Source of the DNA: Nymphaea colorata
Lineage: Eukaryota; Streptophyta; Magnoliopsida; Nymphaeales; Nymphaeaceae
Direction of reading: 5' to 3'
Assembly (NCBI RefSeq): GCF_008831285.2
Contig: NC_045142.1
Span: 2,671,001-2,735,000, forward strand
Length of the DNA: 64,000 bases
This document shows positions 1-13,011 of the stretch, one piece after another; position 1 is the first letter of the stretch; each line of letters opens with the position of its first letter. Below the pieces are notes generated by a model, which had not been told where the DNA came from, made no database searches, and saw nothing but the letters and a program-made list of their open reading frames with translations. A program made the translations under genes and the position numbers.

Positions 1-2223
1 TCAATAAAATATACAACTTTTTCCAACAGAATGGCCCATGAACTCAATTATGGTCAATAGTTCGAAATTTTGAAACTTCTTTAAGTAATTAAATCCTTTA
101 TGTCGAGGGGAAAGGGCCACTTGTTGAGAAACAGACGTTACAGACCATGTTTCTAAATGTCCATTTTTACGAATTTTTTTAACGATAGAATAAACTTCAA
201 GCTGTTTTTGTGAAACACCAACTTGAGTTTATGAGACTTTGCAATAAGATATGGACAGACCTTTTCTTCGATCTGATCGTCGTGCAATTGGCCATGGATG
301 AAATGTCAAAATCATGATTTTGGGAGCGTTTTTTGATGAAACCAAAAAACCCAGATCTCATGCAGATTTTCTTGAATTTCCCGCATGTAATGCCAATCCA
401 GGGGAAAAACAAGGGTGGGTGGTATTTCTAAAGCCGCCAAAAGCAGGGCAAAGAAAATTGATTTTTTTTTTTTCAAATGTTCAGTTGCAAGAAGTCCCAT
501 GGCAACTGTTGTTTGCTAGTCAACAACGAAGATGCATTTAAATAGTCACAACTACCCTGCACGTCTAAATATGTGAATGCACATATTGGAAAGGAAGAAT
601 GGCGGAAAGAAGAGAGGGAGGGAGAGTTCAATGTTTCTTTCTTCTTTCCTTGTAGTTTTTTTCTAAAGATGATTGACATTCGTTGCTTCATTTGAAAATT
701 CAGGCATAAAAAATCTTCTTATATGCATAAAATATTCAAGAGTCATGCCAATCTTGGTAAAAGTTTTTGCTGGTGGACGAAATACTGCAAAAGTCGGATA
801 GCTTCAGCCAAACTTCAGCCACAAAGGGGGAGACAGCAATGGCTGAGTGAATTGATTAATCAGGGTTTTCAAATGACAATTGAATAAACACTCTTCATGA
901 CTCGGCTCAGGCATGGAAGGATTTCCACTAATTTCGGAATTCCTTGACCATAAACTCTTCACAGCAAGAAAACGCGGTTTCTCTAAGAATTCAAGAATTT
1001 GGTGCCAAAACTTGCCTTGCCTCCAAAAAAAATGGCCAGGTTCATAAAGTAGCTAAAAGTCTGGTCCCTGTCATCTGCAGAAAATTTCAATATTTCCACA
1101 GAACGATGCTTAAACAGAAATTCATAACTCGAGTTTCAAACTCTTCATTTTAACCATCTATATTGTGTGACATATATATTCATACAAGCTGTCAATTTCA
1201 TAAAACATTTAAACATGAATTTTCCTGTTCTTAATTCTATTCACCCATTGTGCTGGGCCACCTAGGTGCCCAAGTGAAGACGATGTCTTGAAACTCTTCT
1301 TTTCTTCTTATTCTTTTCTCTATTTTTCGCTTTTTCTGCTTCCTTCTTTTATCCTATCCCTCTTCTTCTTTCTTTTCTTCCTAAGCCTTTTTGAAAATTC
1401 TCTGCTTAAAAAGCCACCTAGCGCGTTTGATTACAGTTGGTGGATAGAAAAAGTAGAATTTCCAAGTATCATTTTGAGGTTAGCAACTACTGCAGTGTTC
1501 GTATTAAATGCAGTGAGATGAATGTGCTCTTTTGTTGCTTAGATTTTACCTATGCCATGATGGAAGCACGAAAAACATCAGGATTTCTGCAAAATCTATT
1601 GTCCTTTTCCCAAACCTCATTGGCTGTGCTCAATAATTTGTAAAGAGACGCAAGGACGAGGTAGCGCCCACCGGCCAAGTACTTCCTATGCATTCCCACA
1701 GTTTTTCGTTGAACGTCATTGTTTTTGGCCCACACAAAAGAAAAAAACCGGTAGGAATTTCCCTTTTTCCGGTTGATACTTATCATTGTTTGGCCCACAA
1801 GAAGGTGTTCATACCTTCTCACTGAAACGACACAGGAGCCACCAACATAGCCCTTTTCATTTACCGGCCATGTCACGGCTTGAATCCGCCATTTCAGCCT
1901 GTATTGGCGTCTTCTTTTGCAAAACAGTAAAAGAACTTCTGAATTTTAAATCAAAAAGGTACTGTGAATATGTCGTTAGAAGCTAATTTCAACGGACCTT
2001 CTATAACTTTTTTACAAAAAACAATCACTTTCGATTCAGATGTTGACAAGTGGTTTGGTTATCGTCATCAGCCAATGGGTGGTAGTCTCAAAGAAGACGG
2101 ACCGGTGGTGATTTTATAACACAATTAACCCCATCTCCCCAAGAAGAGACTATTTTGAGATTGCAAATAAAAAATATTCGTTTGTTTCAGTGTGAAAGGT
2201 TGAAAAATTTGGAAACAACATAC
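1..2223 (-). other. Probable intron of the DUF620 gene, no exon found
   Basis: The exon at 2224-2571 ends in a good donor (CAG then GTATGT on the minus strand), so this segment should be its downstream intron. DUF620 genes have a further large coding part. I looked on the minus strand for the family's continuing sequence and found no open frame resembling it, so the remaining exon or exons probably lie beyond the left edge. The segment is AT-rich with a CT-rich run near 1290-1400. No other gene is visible. Confidence 0.5.
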
Positions 2224-3705
2224 CTGTAATGACCGACGGAGTGGCCGTGGTGGGCCTCTAGAGGCGTGAGATGGGTGCCAGGGGGTCTGTCTCCAAGCCA
2301 CCTTCCCGTCACTCCCGGCGCTAATCTTGCAGCCGGACACCACCAACTCTATGCACCACAGATCCGGACACTTCTGCCACAGCACGAACCCACCGAACTC
2401 CCCTCTCTTGTTCATGTTCTTTGCCTTCACAACCTTACTGCCCGTGTGAAGCTCCGAGGTCATCATCTTTACTTTGCCCATCGCGTACATGCTCTTCATC
2501 CTGTCCAGAGCCACATGCCCTCCTACTGCAGCAATGTACTGTTCTATTATGTACTTGGCCATGCCCGACTCCTGCATCAGCCATGTATTTAGGTTGAAAG
2601 TCAGGAAACAGCAGAAGGCAGATTACTCTTTCTTGTCTCCTTTTCAAAATCTTTCTTTTTAACATTTTCTGGTCATTGTTTCTGGATTCACAAATTGTGA
2701 AGATCAATATGAGGTAAGCATGTCCTTTTTATGGGTCTTATTGGCTTGGAATCTGTCAGAAGACATTCAATTATTTGGGGAAAATAATCCGACAGTTCGA
2801 CACTCTTCATGATATTGTCTTCAAACATCTTGAACGACCTCAAAATCCAGCAAATGTAGATGCCAAATCACAAAAGGTGCTACACCAGAGCAACAAATGA
2901 TTTTGTGTTCAAAATTATTGCAATGTTTTGGATACTCACAAAATCCACCAACTTAAAATCAATATACCATGAAAAGCAAATTTCTGACATACTCCAGCAC
3001 TAACAGCGTCGCCTTCCCAACCGTCCAAAACTCTAAAGGGAAGGCCCTTTGAAGTTCAGAGGAAAGTATTTGCAGAGTTTTGCTTGGAAAGAGGTTAGAA
3101 TGTCTTAAAAACTCTCGTGTTCCACTAGAGTGTCATGCCAAAGCAATATAAATTCAAACGAAAAGCTCAACACACGCAACAACAACATCAACAATAATCG
3201 ATCAACAGAACTAAACAGCAATGACAAATGTCACAAGCATTAAACACTAGCTTGCAATTCAGAAGATCACCCTGGTTAAAAAGACCCAAAGCAGAGAACT
3301 GCCAAGGAGACATGAAGAAACGTGTCACAGTGAACAAGAGATTAGATACCAAAGATATTTGTTGGCAGAAGAAATTTATCTACTCAATGATACGGTAGAA
3401 AACATAACCAAATCAAAATGGTGAATTGGAGGCCTTACCAGAGGGTCGTCTCTCATGGGCCGACCGGGTTCTTCATCCTCATGGAGAGGGAGGGGGATCA
3501 GCGGAGCGCCGCTGACACCAAGAAGAAGCTGAATCTCGGCGGCGCGGCCCCCGAAGACGGACGAGGGCTGCTTATGGGGCCTCATCCACGTCTTCACGCT
3601 CTGCCAAGCATTTGGGCGGGCGACGAGCATCTCCTCCGGAACCGGCACCTCAAGCACCGTGTCCAGGGCGTCCTCCCTGTCGAAATTTGGGGAGAGTTTC
3701 TTCAT
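2224..3705 (-). CDS. DUF620 family protein, N-terminal two exons (partial at window edge)
   Basis: Exon 1 is 3439-3705 (89 codons) and exon 2 is 2224-2571 (116 codons); both junctions are phase 0 with standard GT/AG. The start ATG at 3703-3705 opens with MKKLSPNFDREDALDTVLEV, the characteristic beginning of plant DUF620 proteins. The PEEM and SVKTWMRPH stretches follow. Exon 2 carries the family core: a YIIEQYIAAVGG helix, YAMGKVKMMTSE, GGFVLWQKCPDLWCIELVVSG, GKVAWRQTPW and the GPPRPLRRSLQ end. The C-terminal part of the family (normally around 200 further residues) is not in the window. The 5' leader is CT-rich and contains a six-codon upstream ORF at 3757-3777. The biochemical role of DUF620 is not established, so I assign no function. 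Family assignment is firm; the intron path after 2224 is inferred. Confidence 0.88.
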
Positions 3706-3990
3706 GGGGAGCCTAAAGCCAGGGCGCAGAGGAGAAGGAAGATGAGAAAGCAGCACTCAAGTGTCGCTCTGCAACATCGGGTGTGAAGCGCGGAGGGGAG
3801 GAAGAAGAGGCTCGTTTGAATGGAGGCCAAGACTGACGAGGATATGGACGGAGAAGCCTCTGAAGAGCGGTTGGTGGTGGCCCGCCGCACGACGTGGGAC
3901 TCCTTCCCTCCCTGTCGCCGTCGTGATCTGCACCCACGCTCCCAGAACGGTGCAAATCCCTCCCTCCACATATGTATGTATTTATTCATT
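3706..3990 (-). promoter_or_regulatory. Likely 5' leader of the DUF620 gene with a short uORF
   Basis: This GC- and CT-rich block lies immediately upstream of the DUF620 start, in contrast to the AT-rich DNA beyond 4000. On the minus strand it contains a short upstream ORF at 3757-3777 (ATG, four sense codons, ACT, TGA), 51 bases before the main ATG. No TATA box is obvious. Transcript extent is a guess. Confidence 0.35.
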
Positions 3991-5012
3991 TTGCAGCAAT
4001 CAGTCATTGTATATAGAATCAACATAATATTAGTTTATATTATACAATTTTAATATATTTTCCATTACATTTACAGTAAAAATTTGTTGTTTATTAAAGT
4101 TGGACGAAGAAAGTATAATGAAAAATAATATATCTTGTTAATATTCCTTGGTTAACGGGGATTGATGCCGTCAAAAGCATCCTTACTCCACAGTAATTTG
4201 CCTTCCGGTTTGAGTGTTGAGAAACGCGTTTATGCATGGCGAAGGAGAAAGGTTCTTAGCAAAAATAGCTACATTAAAAACACTTCTATATCGGCAGATT
4301 TAATAAACTGACTTCTATATTTGAAAATCCGGCGAAGCGCACCGGACCGGTAAGCTCCTCTTCATGCATAGATCCGATCTTGTCAAACCTTTTAGATCCG
4401 ATCTTTAGAAGCCAAAAGGTTTGAGAATCTTCATTTGTTAATATCGATTAATTATGAATGAGAGTGTTGGACCTGGGGAACATACTCATGTGAAGAAAAC
4501 ATACCAACATGATGTTGGTTTCGATCTTATTAAAATTGCTTTCCGCAATCGAACCGATCCACGTAAACCAGTCGGGGATAAGAAAAAAAATATTTAAAAA
4601 TTTTAATTTTGATAAAATTAGTTAAAATAATAAAGGTTTTCTTAATTTGAAAAAAGGAATAGTTAAAAATGACGTGTCACTCTTGATTAGGATATTGATG
4701 CCACCATTTGGATTTGGATCGGCCAGATTCAATGGGGCTTTTATTAACAAAAATGGTCTTTTATATGACAACATTTTATACGTTGATATGTGTTGCTCTT
4801 TATGAGCTACTGATTTTTGAAGCATTTTAAAAAGCAATTACTCGGCAAACTTAGAGGCGTATAAATTTCATTAAACTAAAGATCATATGTTATACTTAAG
4901 ATCCTTATTGCATCGGAAACATATTAGATTTAAATCAGAAGGGGAAGGACAGATCTTAAATCCATGGTTCTCAAATCACGAGGATCTGAATTCAAGACTA
5001 GCAAATGCCCTC
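3991..5012. other. AT-rich intergenic DNA
   Basis: No exon-like reading frame, RNA gene or clear repeat is seen. Scattered GATC-rich words resemble the MITE fragments further right, but no termini can be drawn. Confidence 0.4.
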
Positions 5013-5015
5013 TTA

Positions 5016-5342
5016 GGTTGCTTTTGGTAACCTCGGATCTCAGATCCAAGGTCCGATTTGCAGCATAAATATGAGGTTTATCAAACTGTACATTTAAGAA
5101 CCGCTGATTTCAGATCCATGAGGATGCTAAAATCCATGGATCTCAAATCAGAGGGGGATGGATCTGACTTCAAAGTGTGGTTTTCAGATCCCCACATGAA
5201 GGTAGAGAGAGAAGGAGAGAAAGAATCTGATGGAATGCATCAAACATAGGCTTTTAAAGCCTAAGTTTTAAAACCTCCAATCTCATATCCAAGGTTATAT
5301 AATCTGCACTGCATCTAAGATCCGAGGCAATCAAACACAACC
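5016..5342. mobile_element. PIF/Harbinger (Tourist-like) MITE, 327 bp
   Basis: The left end reads GGTTGCTTTTGGTAACCTCG. The right end, read on the minus strand, is GGTTGTGTTTGATTGCCTCG, continuing GATCT on both sides. Each end abuts a TTA triplet (5013-5015 and 5343-5345), which fits the TTA target duplication of PIF/Harbinger elements. The inside is full of GATCTCAAAT/GGATCTGA words and has no coding capacity, so the element is non-autonomous. Confidence 0.75.
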
Positions 5343-5399
5343 TTACTTAATACAAAACTTGATTCTAATATATAATTAAAGTAGATTATTATGATAACC

Positions 5400-8300
5400 A
5401 GAACCCAGAGTGTGTATATATACATATAAATAAGTTCAAATTTATAGGATGCCGGAAGTTGTGAGACAATTAAGATGATTTATGGTGCAAATACAGTTTA
5501 TTGTACCTTTAGCAACAGTTTATAGTGTTTTCAGCATTTTAACTATGCAATATATATATATATATATATATATATAATGAAGAGTCAATATGAATTGATT
5601 TTTTAAGTGCAGGAAACTTTACTCGATTGAAGGACACGTGGTCGGCCGAGAATGGGTCTCATAAAACGGAAAAAACAAGGGCAAAGATATGGGCCGGACA
5701 TGGCTTTTAATGATGAAATGTTTTCTGTGGACGCCGGCCTGCGTGCTCTTTGGCCACCCGACCGGTCCAGGGCCGGACGCCGGTACGAAGGACTTTTAAA
5801 TATCGGTTGATATGTTTCCCGAATCGGCCCTTCTAAATAAATTACAAATAAATATTATTAACGTTTTTGGTAAATAATTTACTTTAAACTTTAAACATAC
5901 TAATTGACGCCTAACCGTATCGTCACCAATCATAACTCGGCGTTATCCGCTATTTGGATCTGAATATGGATTAAGAAAAATCTATATCATATCAATACGA
6001 ATCCTATCTGTATCCTGCTATTAAATTCACGATTGGATCTAAATCCAGCTTTTAAACCGAACTACATTATTATCTGTTACGAACCGACTTTCAACATGTA
6101 TGATATTGATATTTATTTAAAACTAAGTGGTATTTGAACATGTGTATGCCAATGTGGCGTCTCAACAAGGTTTTTTTGGAGACGGCAAAGAACCGATACA
6201 AACAAAACCGATACACCTCCCTAACAGGCTACCTGAGATTCTGATCAAATCCAAATTGACGTACTTAAATTTGGAGATTCACGCTTTAAGGGATTTGGTC
6301 GTCGTTACATCTTCCTACACTTACTCAGGTTTTCCAAGTCTTAGAATCTATTTTCCTGCAACTGCAAGCATTTGAATATTTTTTCCGGCAAACTCAACAT
6401 AGCAGGGGAGCCACATGGACTTGTGTGGGCAGTTGCCTACACGGTAACAGAAAATTTATTTATCTATATATTGATTTTTTCCAATTACTTTACACATATA
6501 TCTCTCTACTCCAGGGTCCTGAACTGCTTGAATGGACATCCATCAACTAAAGTATGACATATCCACTGTTTGCTTTGCGGCCACATTTTCACCGGCCTAC
6601 CGATCGGATCTTTTAAGCCGCTGGGGTCCTGAATGCAAGAGATGAAAATTGTGTCTTTTTGTCTGTTGTTGCAGGCAGACAAGTTCATGGCTCACCTTTG
6701 TTTGTTTCAGGATGTGCCCTGCCAAACATCTTCAGATGTTGCAATAAGACGGAGCCATCCGGATTCTTTTCTCCTCCAGATCTGAATTATTTGTATTCGT
6801 TTATCTTTATCCATTCACATGTTTCACCGTTTTTTTTTTTTTTAAAAGAAAGAAGTCTGTCTCTCTCATATGATTTCTTAAAATATATAATTCTATATAA
6901 GCATAACCTAAGCTAAGCTAAAGCCTCTTGAAATTATTGTCATCAAGAAACATCCTTTCGAGAAAACAGTCATTTATCCAGAAAGAATTCTTAGTGTTTT
7001 GGTTTATATATATATATATATATATATATAGCACGAGAAAACCTGACGACGTAGATGGCAGAAACATCTGCACGTCGTGCGGTCAGCTGGTTGGCCGTTT
7101 GCAGCCATGCTGGGTGGGCCCCAGCACCAAGTCAGGAAGCAGCCACGACCGATGGGTGAGGCGTGATTATCGGTCAAGGAGCATAAGTGGGGCCGGCGCC
7201 GAACGGTCCACTGGTTCCATGTGTCCTCAAACATCTCCCTTGTCTTGAACCATGAAGTCCCCCATTTGATTTGATCTGTCTTGGCAAACCATGGACTTGG
7301 ATCCGCTGAAAGTTGAATTATCCGGTCAGAAAGTTGACTAGACAACTCTAAAAATGGTATGTCCGTCAAGTCTTCATGTTTGATTTCTTCAACTGCTAAA
7401 AACATGACTATTTTACATTTAGTAACGACGTTTATGATTAATATGACCGTGGGGTCCAATCAGTTCATGGGTTCAATCATGGCTGACAAAATTTTATACT
7501 TGACCTAAGTTTAAAGATTTGATCAAGATATACAAATTTCCAAAGACGTAAAAATATACTCGACAAAAATTATTTTCTTCAATAAAATACCAACTCTGGT
7601 TTATGTAACTTTTATTGGGTTTGTTTGGTAGTGAGAAAAAATTGTTAATATTTAATAAATCTACCGTAAAGATCCGGGTAGGTTCATGAAATATTATTGT
7701 AACAAGTTTTTATGAACCTACGCTAATCTTTTATGCAAATTCATGATTTCAAACAAATTCTTCATGTTTAAAATTGCCTTTCCTCTTCTACCAGTAGCTT
7801 GTGGCCGGAGCTAAGTCTAGACTCACCTAATGCTAGTGGCATGACTGAACCACAGCGGGCCCAAGATGCGTGGAAAATAATAATCATAAACGTTTAATAG
7901 AACTAGGTCATAGGTACAGTCATACAAGTCGCCTTGGACACAAGTGTACCTTATGTAGCCAGAGGCCAAAGTCTCTTTCAAAGGTTTAGGGTTGTTTCGA
8001 GACTTGGGTGAACTTATGGTCAATGTTATTAGATGTGTATGCACATGTTACACATCACCCTCTTCAACACACCCAAAAAAAAAGAGTGATGCGCCAAAGA
8101 CCTAATGTCTGCACATCAACCCTTTGATGCACGCGTAGCAGGTCTATGCACAGTGAGCCTAATGCACATGCATCATGCACCAACTGTTTTTTTTTAATAC
8201 TTTTATTTAAATATTTTACCTTTATATATATATATATATATATGAATGATAATACCACCTTTAAAGTTTGTTTAAAATTTTCTTAATATCCAACCGTTAG

Positions 8301-9592
8301 AAGTTTCAAGGTATTTCCATGAGTCTCCTCCCTTATCCGTTATACGAGCATATCTCAGCTACCAACATTGAAGTACAATTTTGGCTTAATAGACAGAGAA
8401 ACTAAACTATAATTTAAAACTTTGAACAGGGTCGAAATATAATTTTTCAACATTTTTATACAAGATAAAAGAACTTTTTAAAAAATTATACTTTTTTTTT
8501 TTTTTTGAAAATTTGAGGGGACAACATGGCCACTGATTTTTTAAATTATGCTTAATAACATGACAAAACACGCAGATGAAATTACTATTGAGGATTACAT
8601 TTACGTGTGAATAGATTAATTACTTCTTAGTTCCAGTGCTTCGACCTCGACCGTCATCCCTTATGTGGTCATGGAAAATAACATGAAGCATACTCTGCGT
8701 TGGTTCTTCACTTGTTATTTTGATTATTTATGTACACTTTTGAGGACATTGTATATTTGATGTTTTTTTGTTCTGATGCTTACATATCATTATGCATCGG
8801 TGTGCTAGTGTATCGTTTGGCATCAATCCACTTAACAACATTAATTATGGTTACTACTTTCAACTCGCAGGCGCCAACATATGTAATCCAAAAAAACACC
8901 ATGAAAATCGAACTGATGACCATAAGTTGGTCAGCCCAACCATCTATGCTACGACCCTTAAGCACCTGACAGCCGAAATCCATTTGGAATTTGATCCTTA
9001 ATATCGATATTCGTGCCGCATGTCTGTGTGGGCGCATAGACTTATATGCATGGTCTTACCTTGGCATATTTGCTAGTGCTTATATTTACAAAAAGTCACT
9101 GAAATTGATTTTAAAAATAAAAAATAGAAATTTTGAAGCACATATGGACTTCACACTACCCCGATACATATGATAATGACATGATTGGATCTTGTGTAAT
9201 AGCTTCGTGCACCATTTGTCTAGTTGAGTGGCTCGGTTGGCCTGATGCAACTCCATTATCGGATAAACCCTTTTCTCCCCAAGCTAGGATCCGATACATT
9301 CTACGATTTATTTTGATCACATATATGATATATCTGAGGATTCTGAACAAGTATTTGTGATCTACATACTTGATTTGGTAATAATTTTACTAAAACCCGG
9401 TCTCCATATTGGAATTTGGAGCATTTCTTCGAGGTGGTAAATCATGAGATGCTGGACATTTAAAATTAAGAAAACTAGTTTTATCATTAATCAAATATAT
9501 CACATATACAAAGTAATATTTAACAACTGGAAAGCTTAACCTTTTAAGGATACCTAAACATAGATTTATTTATATTATCTCTCTCTCACATA
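5400..9592. other. Repeat-bearing intergenic DNA without a recognised gene
   Basis: The segment holds (TA)n tracts at about 5552-5576, 7004-7030 and 8223-8242. A GATC/GAATCC-rich remnant lies around 5950-6110. A copy of a GGAGCCAC...GTGGGCAGTTGCC repeat sits near 6405-6445. A GC-richer island is at about 7030-7260. A GGGTTTGTTTGGTAGTGAG motif near 7617 looks like one end of a MITE. None of the reading frames resembles a known protein. Confidence 0.45.
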
Positions 9593-10020
9593 TAGGGATG
9601 TCAATATATGTGATTTGAATCAGACATATGATCGATCTATACGAAAAAATTAAATATAGAAAAAATTTTAATATCCGATTAAGAAAATCTGATCGGATTC
9701 AAATTTAATAAATGGCATCTGATCATATTCTAATTCAGATTCAGATACAAATTCGTATCAGATTCATTTTTAGACAAATATAATGTAAATGCTATTAAAT
9801 TTTGAAAATTGGCAAAATCCGGTTCAAAATTTAGATTTGGATTCATATATAAATATAAAAATTTGATTCGGATCAAATTCAGATTGTAAAATCGGATTTT
9901 GGATTCAAATTCGAATATGAACTTTCTTTATTCCAATTCGAATCTAAATATGTGAATATCCAAAAAAGCATATATGATTAAAGATGTATCTGATTTGAAT
10001 CCGATCCATTGACATCTCTA
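9593..10020. mobile_element. hAT-like non-autonomous element (MITE), 428 bp
   Basis: The left terminus is TAGGGATGTCAAT and the minus-strand right terminus is TAGAGATGTCAAT, 12 of 13 identical. The flanking octamers CTCACATA and CCCACAAA agree at 6 of 8 positions, consistent with a decayed 8-bp target duplication. The interior is a degenerate run of GATTTGAATCNGAT-like words on both strands and is non-coding. Class assignment rests on terminus form and duplication length only. Confidence 0.5.
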
Positions 10021-11466
10021 CCCACAAAAACATGCGCATAAGTTTAACCTACTCTTGGAGCTCCGCTGCAGCCAATTCGAGTCAGTAGTCAACAAAGTGT
10101 GCCAATACATGCAATGGCTCCACTTTGCAGGATCAAGAATAGCATGGGGCTTATGTTAGATCTGCTCTTCAGAAAATAGTGAATCTCAAATCTGAGGTTG
10201 AATTTGCATCCTATTCAGGGAAATTAGTTCTTGAGTCTAGAAGTTGCAATCTCATTTGAGGATCCCATGCTTGACCCACTTCTAACTCCGCAAATTGAGC
10301 CAATTCTAATTTCAATTTGCCAGCTACTTGTTTCATGGCTTTAATTTGATCTATGGATCCTACTCTAGAGATAGAAATACCCACATTAAACCAAGTTAAT
10401 CCATGCATTTTTGAGGGACATGGTAACAAGGGGATTCATATATTCCGGACTTCATATCTTCATGCACCTCATGGTATGTTTGATAGTCTCGAATTTGAGA
10501 TTCGAAGTGGATCCAAAATCTACACTTTGTGGTTCTCATGTTGGGTATTCATTTGAACTCAACTTTAACAATAATGAAAAAAAGCAACAACATGAACAAC
10601 TTTAGCAATGATAACAACTATAACAATAGTAATAACTATAATGGGTCTGCCTAAAAAGAGGCAATAAGTAAGCATGGGGTCTTCCAAGATGTAGTTGAGA
10701 ATTGAGATGAAGACATGATATGAGGAAATGCTTTCTGATGCGGGAGCGAATGCCGAAGAGATCCAGATCCAGTTATCGTATTTTGAGTTTTTATTAATTG
10801 TTTTGTTTGGATCCAGATCAAGGACCCCCGTTCAGTCCATATAAACGCTGTCAAGCCTCACTTGTTCGAACCTTCAAGTAGAGCTTGCTAAGTTCCATAA
10901 GAAACTTAGTCGACTAAACTGCGTTTCATTAGCTGATCCAAGTCTTGTACATCTTCTTTGCTTTCTTTTCCTTTGAAATTGTAGAAAGACCTGAAGTTTT
11001 AACCATCCTAAAAAGAAGCAGTAAAAACTCCTTGGTCACATTTCCCTGGACTGAGGTTGTAGACTTATCAGTTAACCTTAGATATATAAGCAGTGATTGA
11101 CATGGTAACTGAACTGTGAGCTTCTAAGAACAATGACATATAAAACTCAGATTTGCTTGTTTGCTAGATAAAAGAGAGTGATGAAGAGTGCAGGATGTTA
11201 CTGCAGGAATGAACAATGAAAATCCTGTTTGGGTGAACGAAAGAAGCTTCCTGGTTTGTAAGCCTGACAGAGAGATTCAATTAGCTGAACGCTGAGATGC
11301 AATCAGTGAAAGCACCTCATCAATGGTATTTGGGACAGTGCAGTGGAGAGGGCCAAAATCTTGTCTGCCATCACATTCTTCATTGATCTCAAAAGCATAG
11401 ATGTGCTAACTAAGCCTGCAAACTAAAGAAAAAGTAGGATTTTCAATTAGGGCTCCTGTATATTCC
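10021..11466. other. Intergenic DNA with MITE fragments
   Basis: Two pieces (about 10185-10215 and 10475-10550) repeat the GATTTGAGAT/TTTGATAGTCTCG vocabulary of the PIF-like element at 5016-5342, but complete ends are not visible. No gene is recognised. Confidence 0.35.
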
Positions 11467-11945
11467 ATGATTTGCAGCTTGGGGGACCGAGGAGAAGGAG
11501 AGAAACAGGAAGGACTAGGACAGCTCGGCGGCAAAAATGGGGGCAGAGATGGAGGAGAAAGACAGCTCGGGGGCGGAGAAGGAGGGCAAAAACGGGGGCA
11601 GAGATGGAGGAGAAAGGCAGCTCGGGGGCCGAGAAGGAGGGCAAAAACGGGGGCAGAGATGGACGAGAAAGACAGCTCAGGAATGGAGAAGGAGGAGAAG
11701 GAGAGAAGCACAATGGGGATGGAGGCGGAGACAGAGGAGAAAGGCTCGGGGTCGGGGGTGGGAGAGGCTGTTCTATATGTACCGAGAGTTAGGTCGAAAG
11801 AGAATGGAACAAAAAACATTAGTTATACTCTTGTCCAATTGTTCGTTGTGTCCAGCCTGTCCTGTGGACAATGTTTTATGAAAAATTCGAATAGGCAGGA
11901 CACACATGTTCTATTCCGCGTGTGCTGTAACCATCAAACAACCTC
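11467..11945 (-). mobile_element. Truncated PIF-like MITE carrying a GA-rich minisatellite
   Basis: Read on the minus strand from 11945, the sequence begins GAGGTTGTTTGATGG. It then parallels the element at 13012-13623: a GTGTCC...CAATTGGACAA block followed by a purine/pyrimidine minisatellite. The minisatellite at about 11510-11690 consists of roughly three copies of a 55-bp unit containing GGGGGCAGAGATGGA and GAAAGACAGCTC. The opposite terminus is not found near 11467, so the element looks truncated. The long reading frames here on both strands come from the repeat and are not genes. Confidence 0.55.
11510..11690. repeat. 55-bp minisatellite, about 3 copies
   Basis: The unit runs from one GGCGGAGAAGGAGGGC to the next and includes AAAACGGGGGCAGAGATGGA and CAGCTCGGG. 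Copies differ by a few substitutions. It sits inside a MITE fragment. Confidence 0.7.
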
Positions 11946-12112
11946 TCAATGTTTCCACAAACAGATCAAATTCAAATCCTTGTTTGAGTCTTTAGATCGT
12001 TTGAAGGTTCAAAAGTCGTGTTATTGCTTCGAGAAACATCTTTGCCCGAGCTCGATCCTGTAGCCCAGTGCGACTTTTTCAACTTGTATATCAGAAATTT
12101 CAGAAACATTAA

Positions 12113-12266
12113 GGTTGTGTTTGATTTTTCATGGATCTCGGATCCGAGGGGATTTGAAATCCATATTTTGAGATCTCAGCATCCACCATCAACCTGGATC
12201 TCAAATTCATGATATAGTGCAAAAAGAGTGGATTTGAGATCCGAATCACGGATCTCAAGTGACCTG
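12113..12266. mobile_element. Left-end fragment of a PIF-like MITE
   Basis: The fragment begins GGTTGTGTTTGATTTTTCAT directly after a TAA triplet and continues with GGATCTCGGATCCGAGG and further GGATCTCAAATTC words, as in the element at 5016-5342. No matching right terminus is seen, so it is either truncated or highly diverged. Confidence 0.5.
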
Positions 12267-13011
12267 AGTGATTATTTTCTACATCCAAATTGAAAGAATG
12301 AACAAAAAGAGAAAAACAAAAAGTGAGTTCCTTTTGTGTTTCACATTATGTGTGTAGATCATGCTACCATGTGATGGCCTATGATTGCTATGGGTAGCTA
12401 TTGCCTTTGTTCTATTGCATTTTGTTGCTTGTTCTTATAGCTTGTTGTTGCTGTTTCATGTCCTTGTAGTGATCAGCTTGTCCCTCTCTGTGTGCTGCTA
12501 TTGGTGTAGGGTTTTGGCATTTCTACTTGAGTGGAGCTCACTGTTTTCTTTTTCTTTTCACAGCAAGGAACATTTGCACCACAATGTATGTTTGGCTTTC
12601 CACTAGTTGGGATTCAACCAAAGCAATCAAAACTTCTCTGTTTATTTTCCCTTTTGAATAGCAACTTCTTATCACCCTCCAGCAACCCAGTTGGTAAGAA
12701 TGTCAGCCAATGGCTTGGATATAATATGGTTTTGTATTCAAATATATATTAAGCCATGAAATTGGATTTAGCAAGGAAATTCATATCCTTATTTAATTAA
12801 ATGTGGGCATGCTATGAGTTTTTCATAGTTAAATTTGATATGTATCCCAAGGGGGTTGGGGGGATAATGGGATGGTGCTCCTAGGCAGTCACTCTTCATT
12901 TTGAATGGTCGGAGCATCAACTTTATGTGCTGCAAAAGTGGGTCACTCATACCCAAGTTAAAGTGCAGCAGGTGCAGCATCATGTGAGACGAAACCAGAC
13001 CTTATACTTTA

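Noticed and set aside
197-691. Several 60-75 codon frames at the left edge as the missing DUF620 exon
   Set aside because: None resembles the DUF620 C-terminal part.
11406-12063. Long overlapping frames on both strands with Gly/Arg- and Pro/Ser-rich products
   Set aside because: They arise from the 55-bp minisatellite inside a MITE fragment; a repeat of this kind opens several frames at once.
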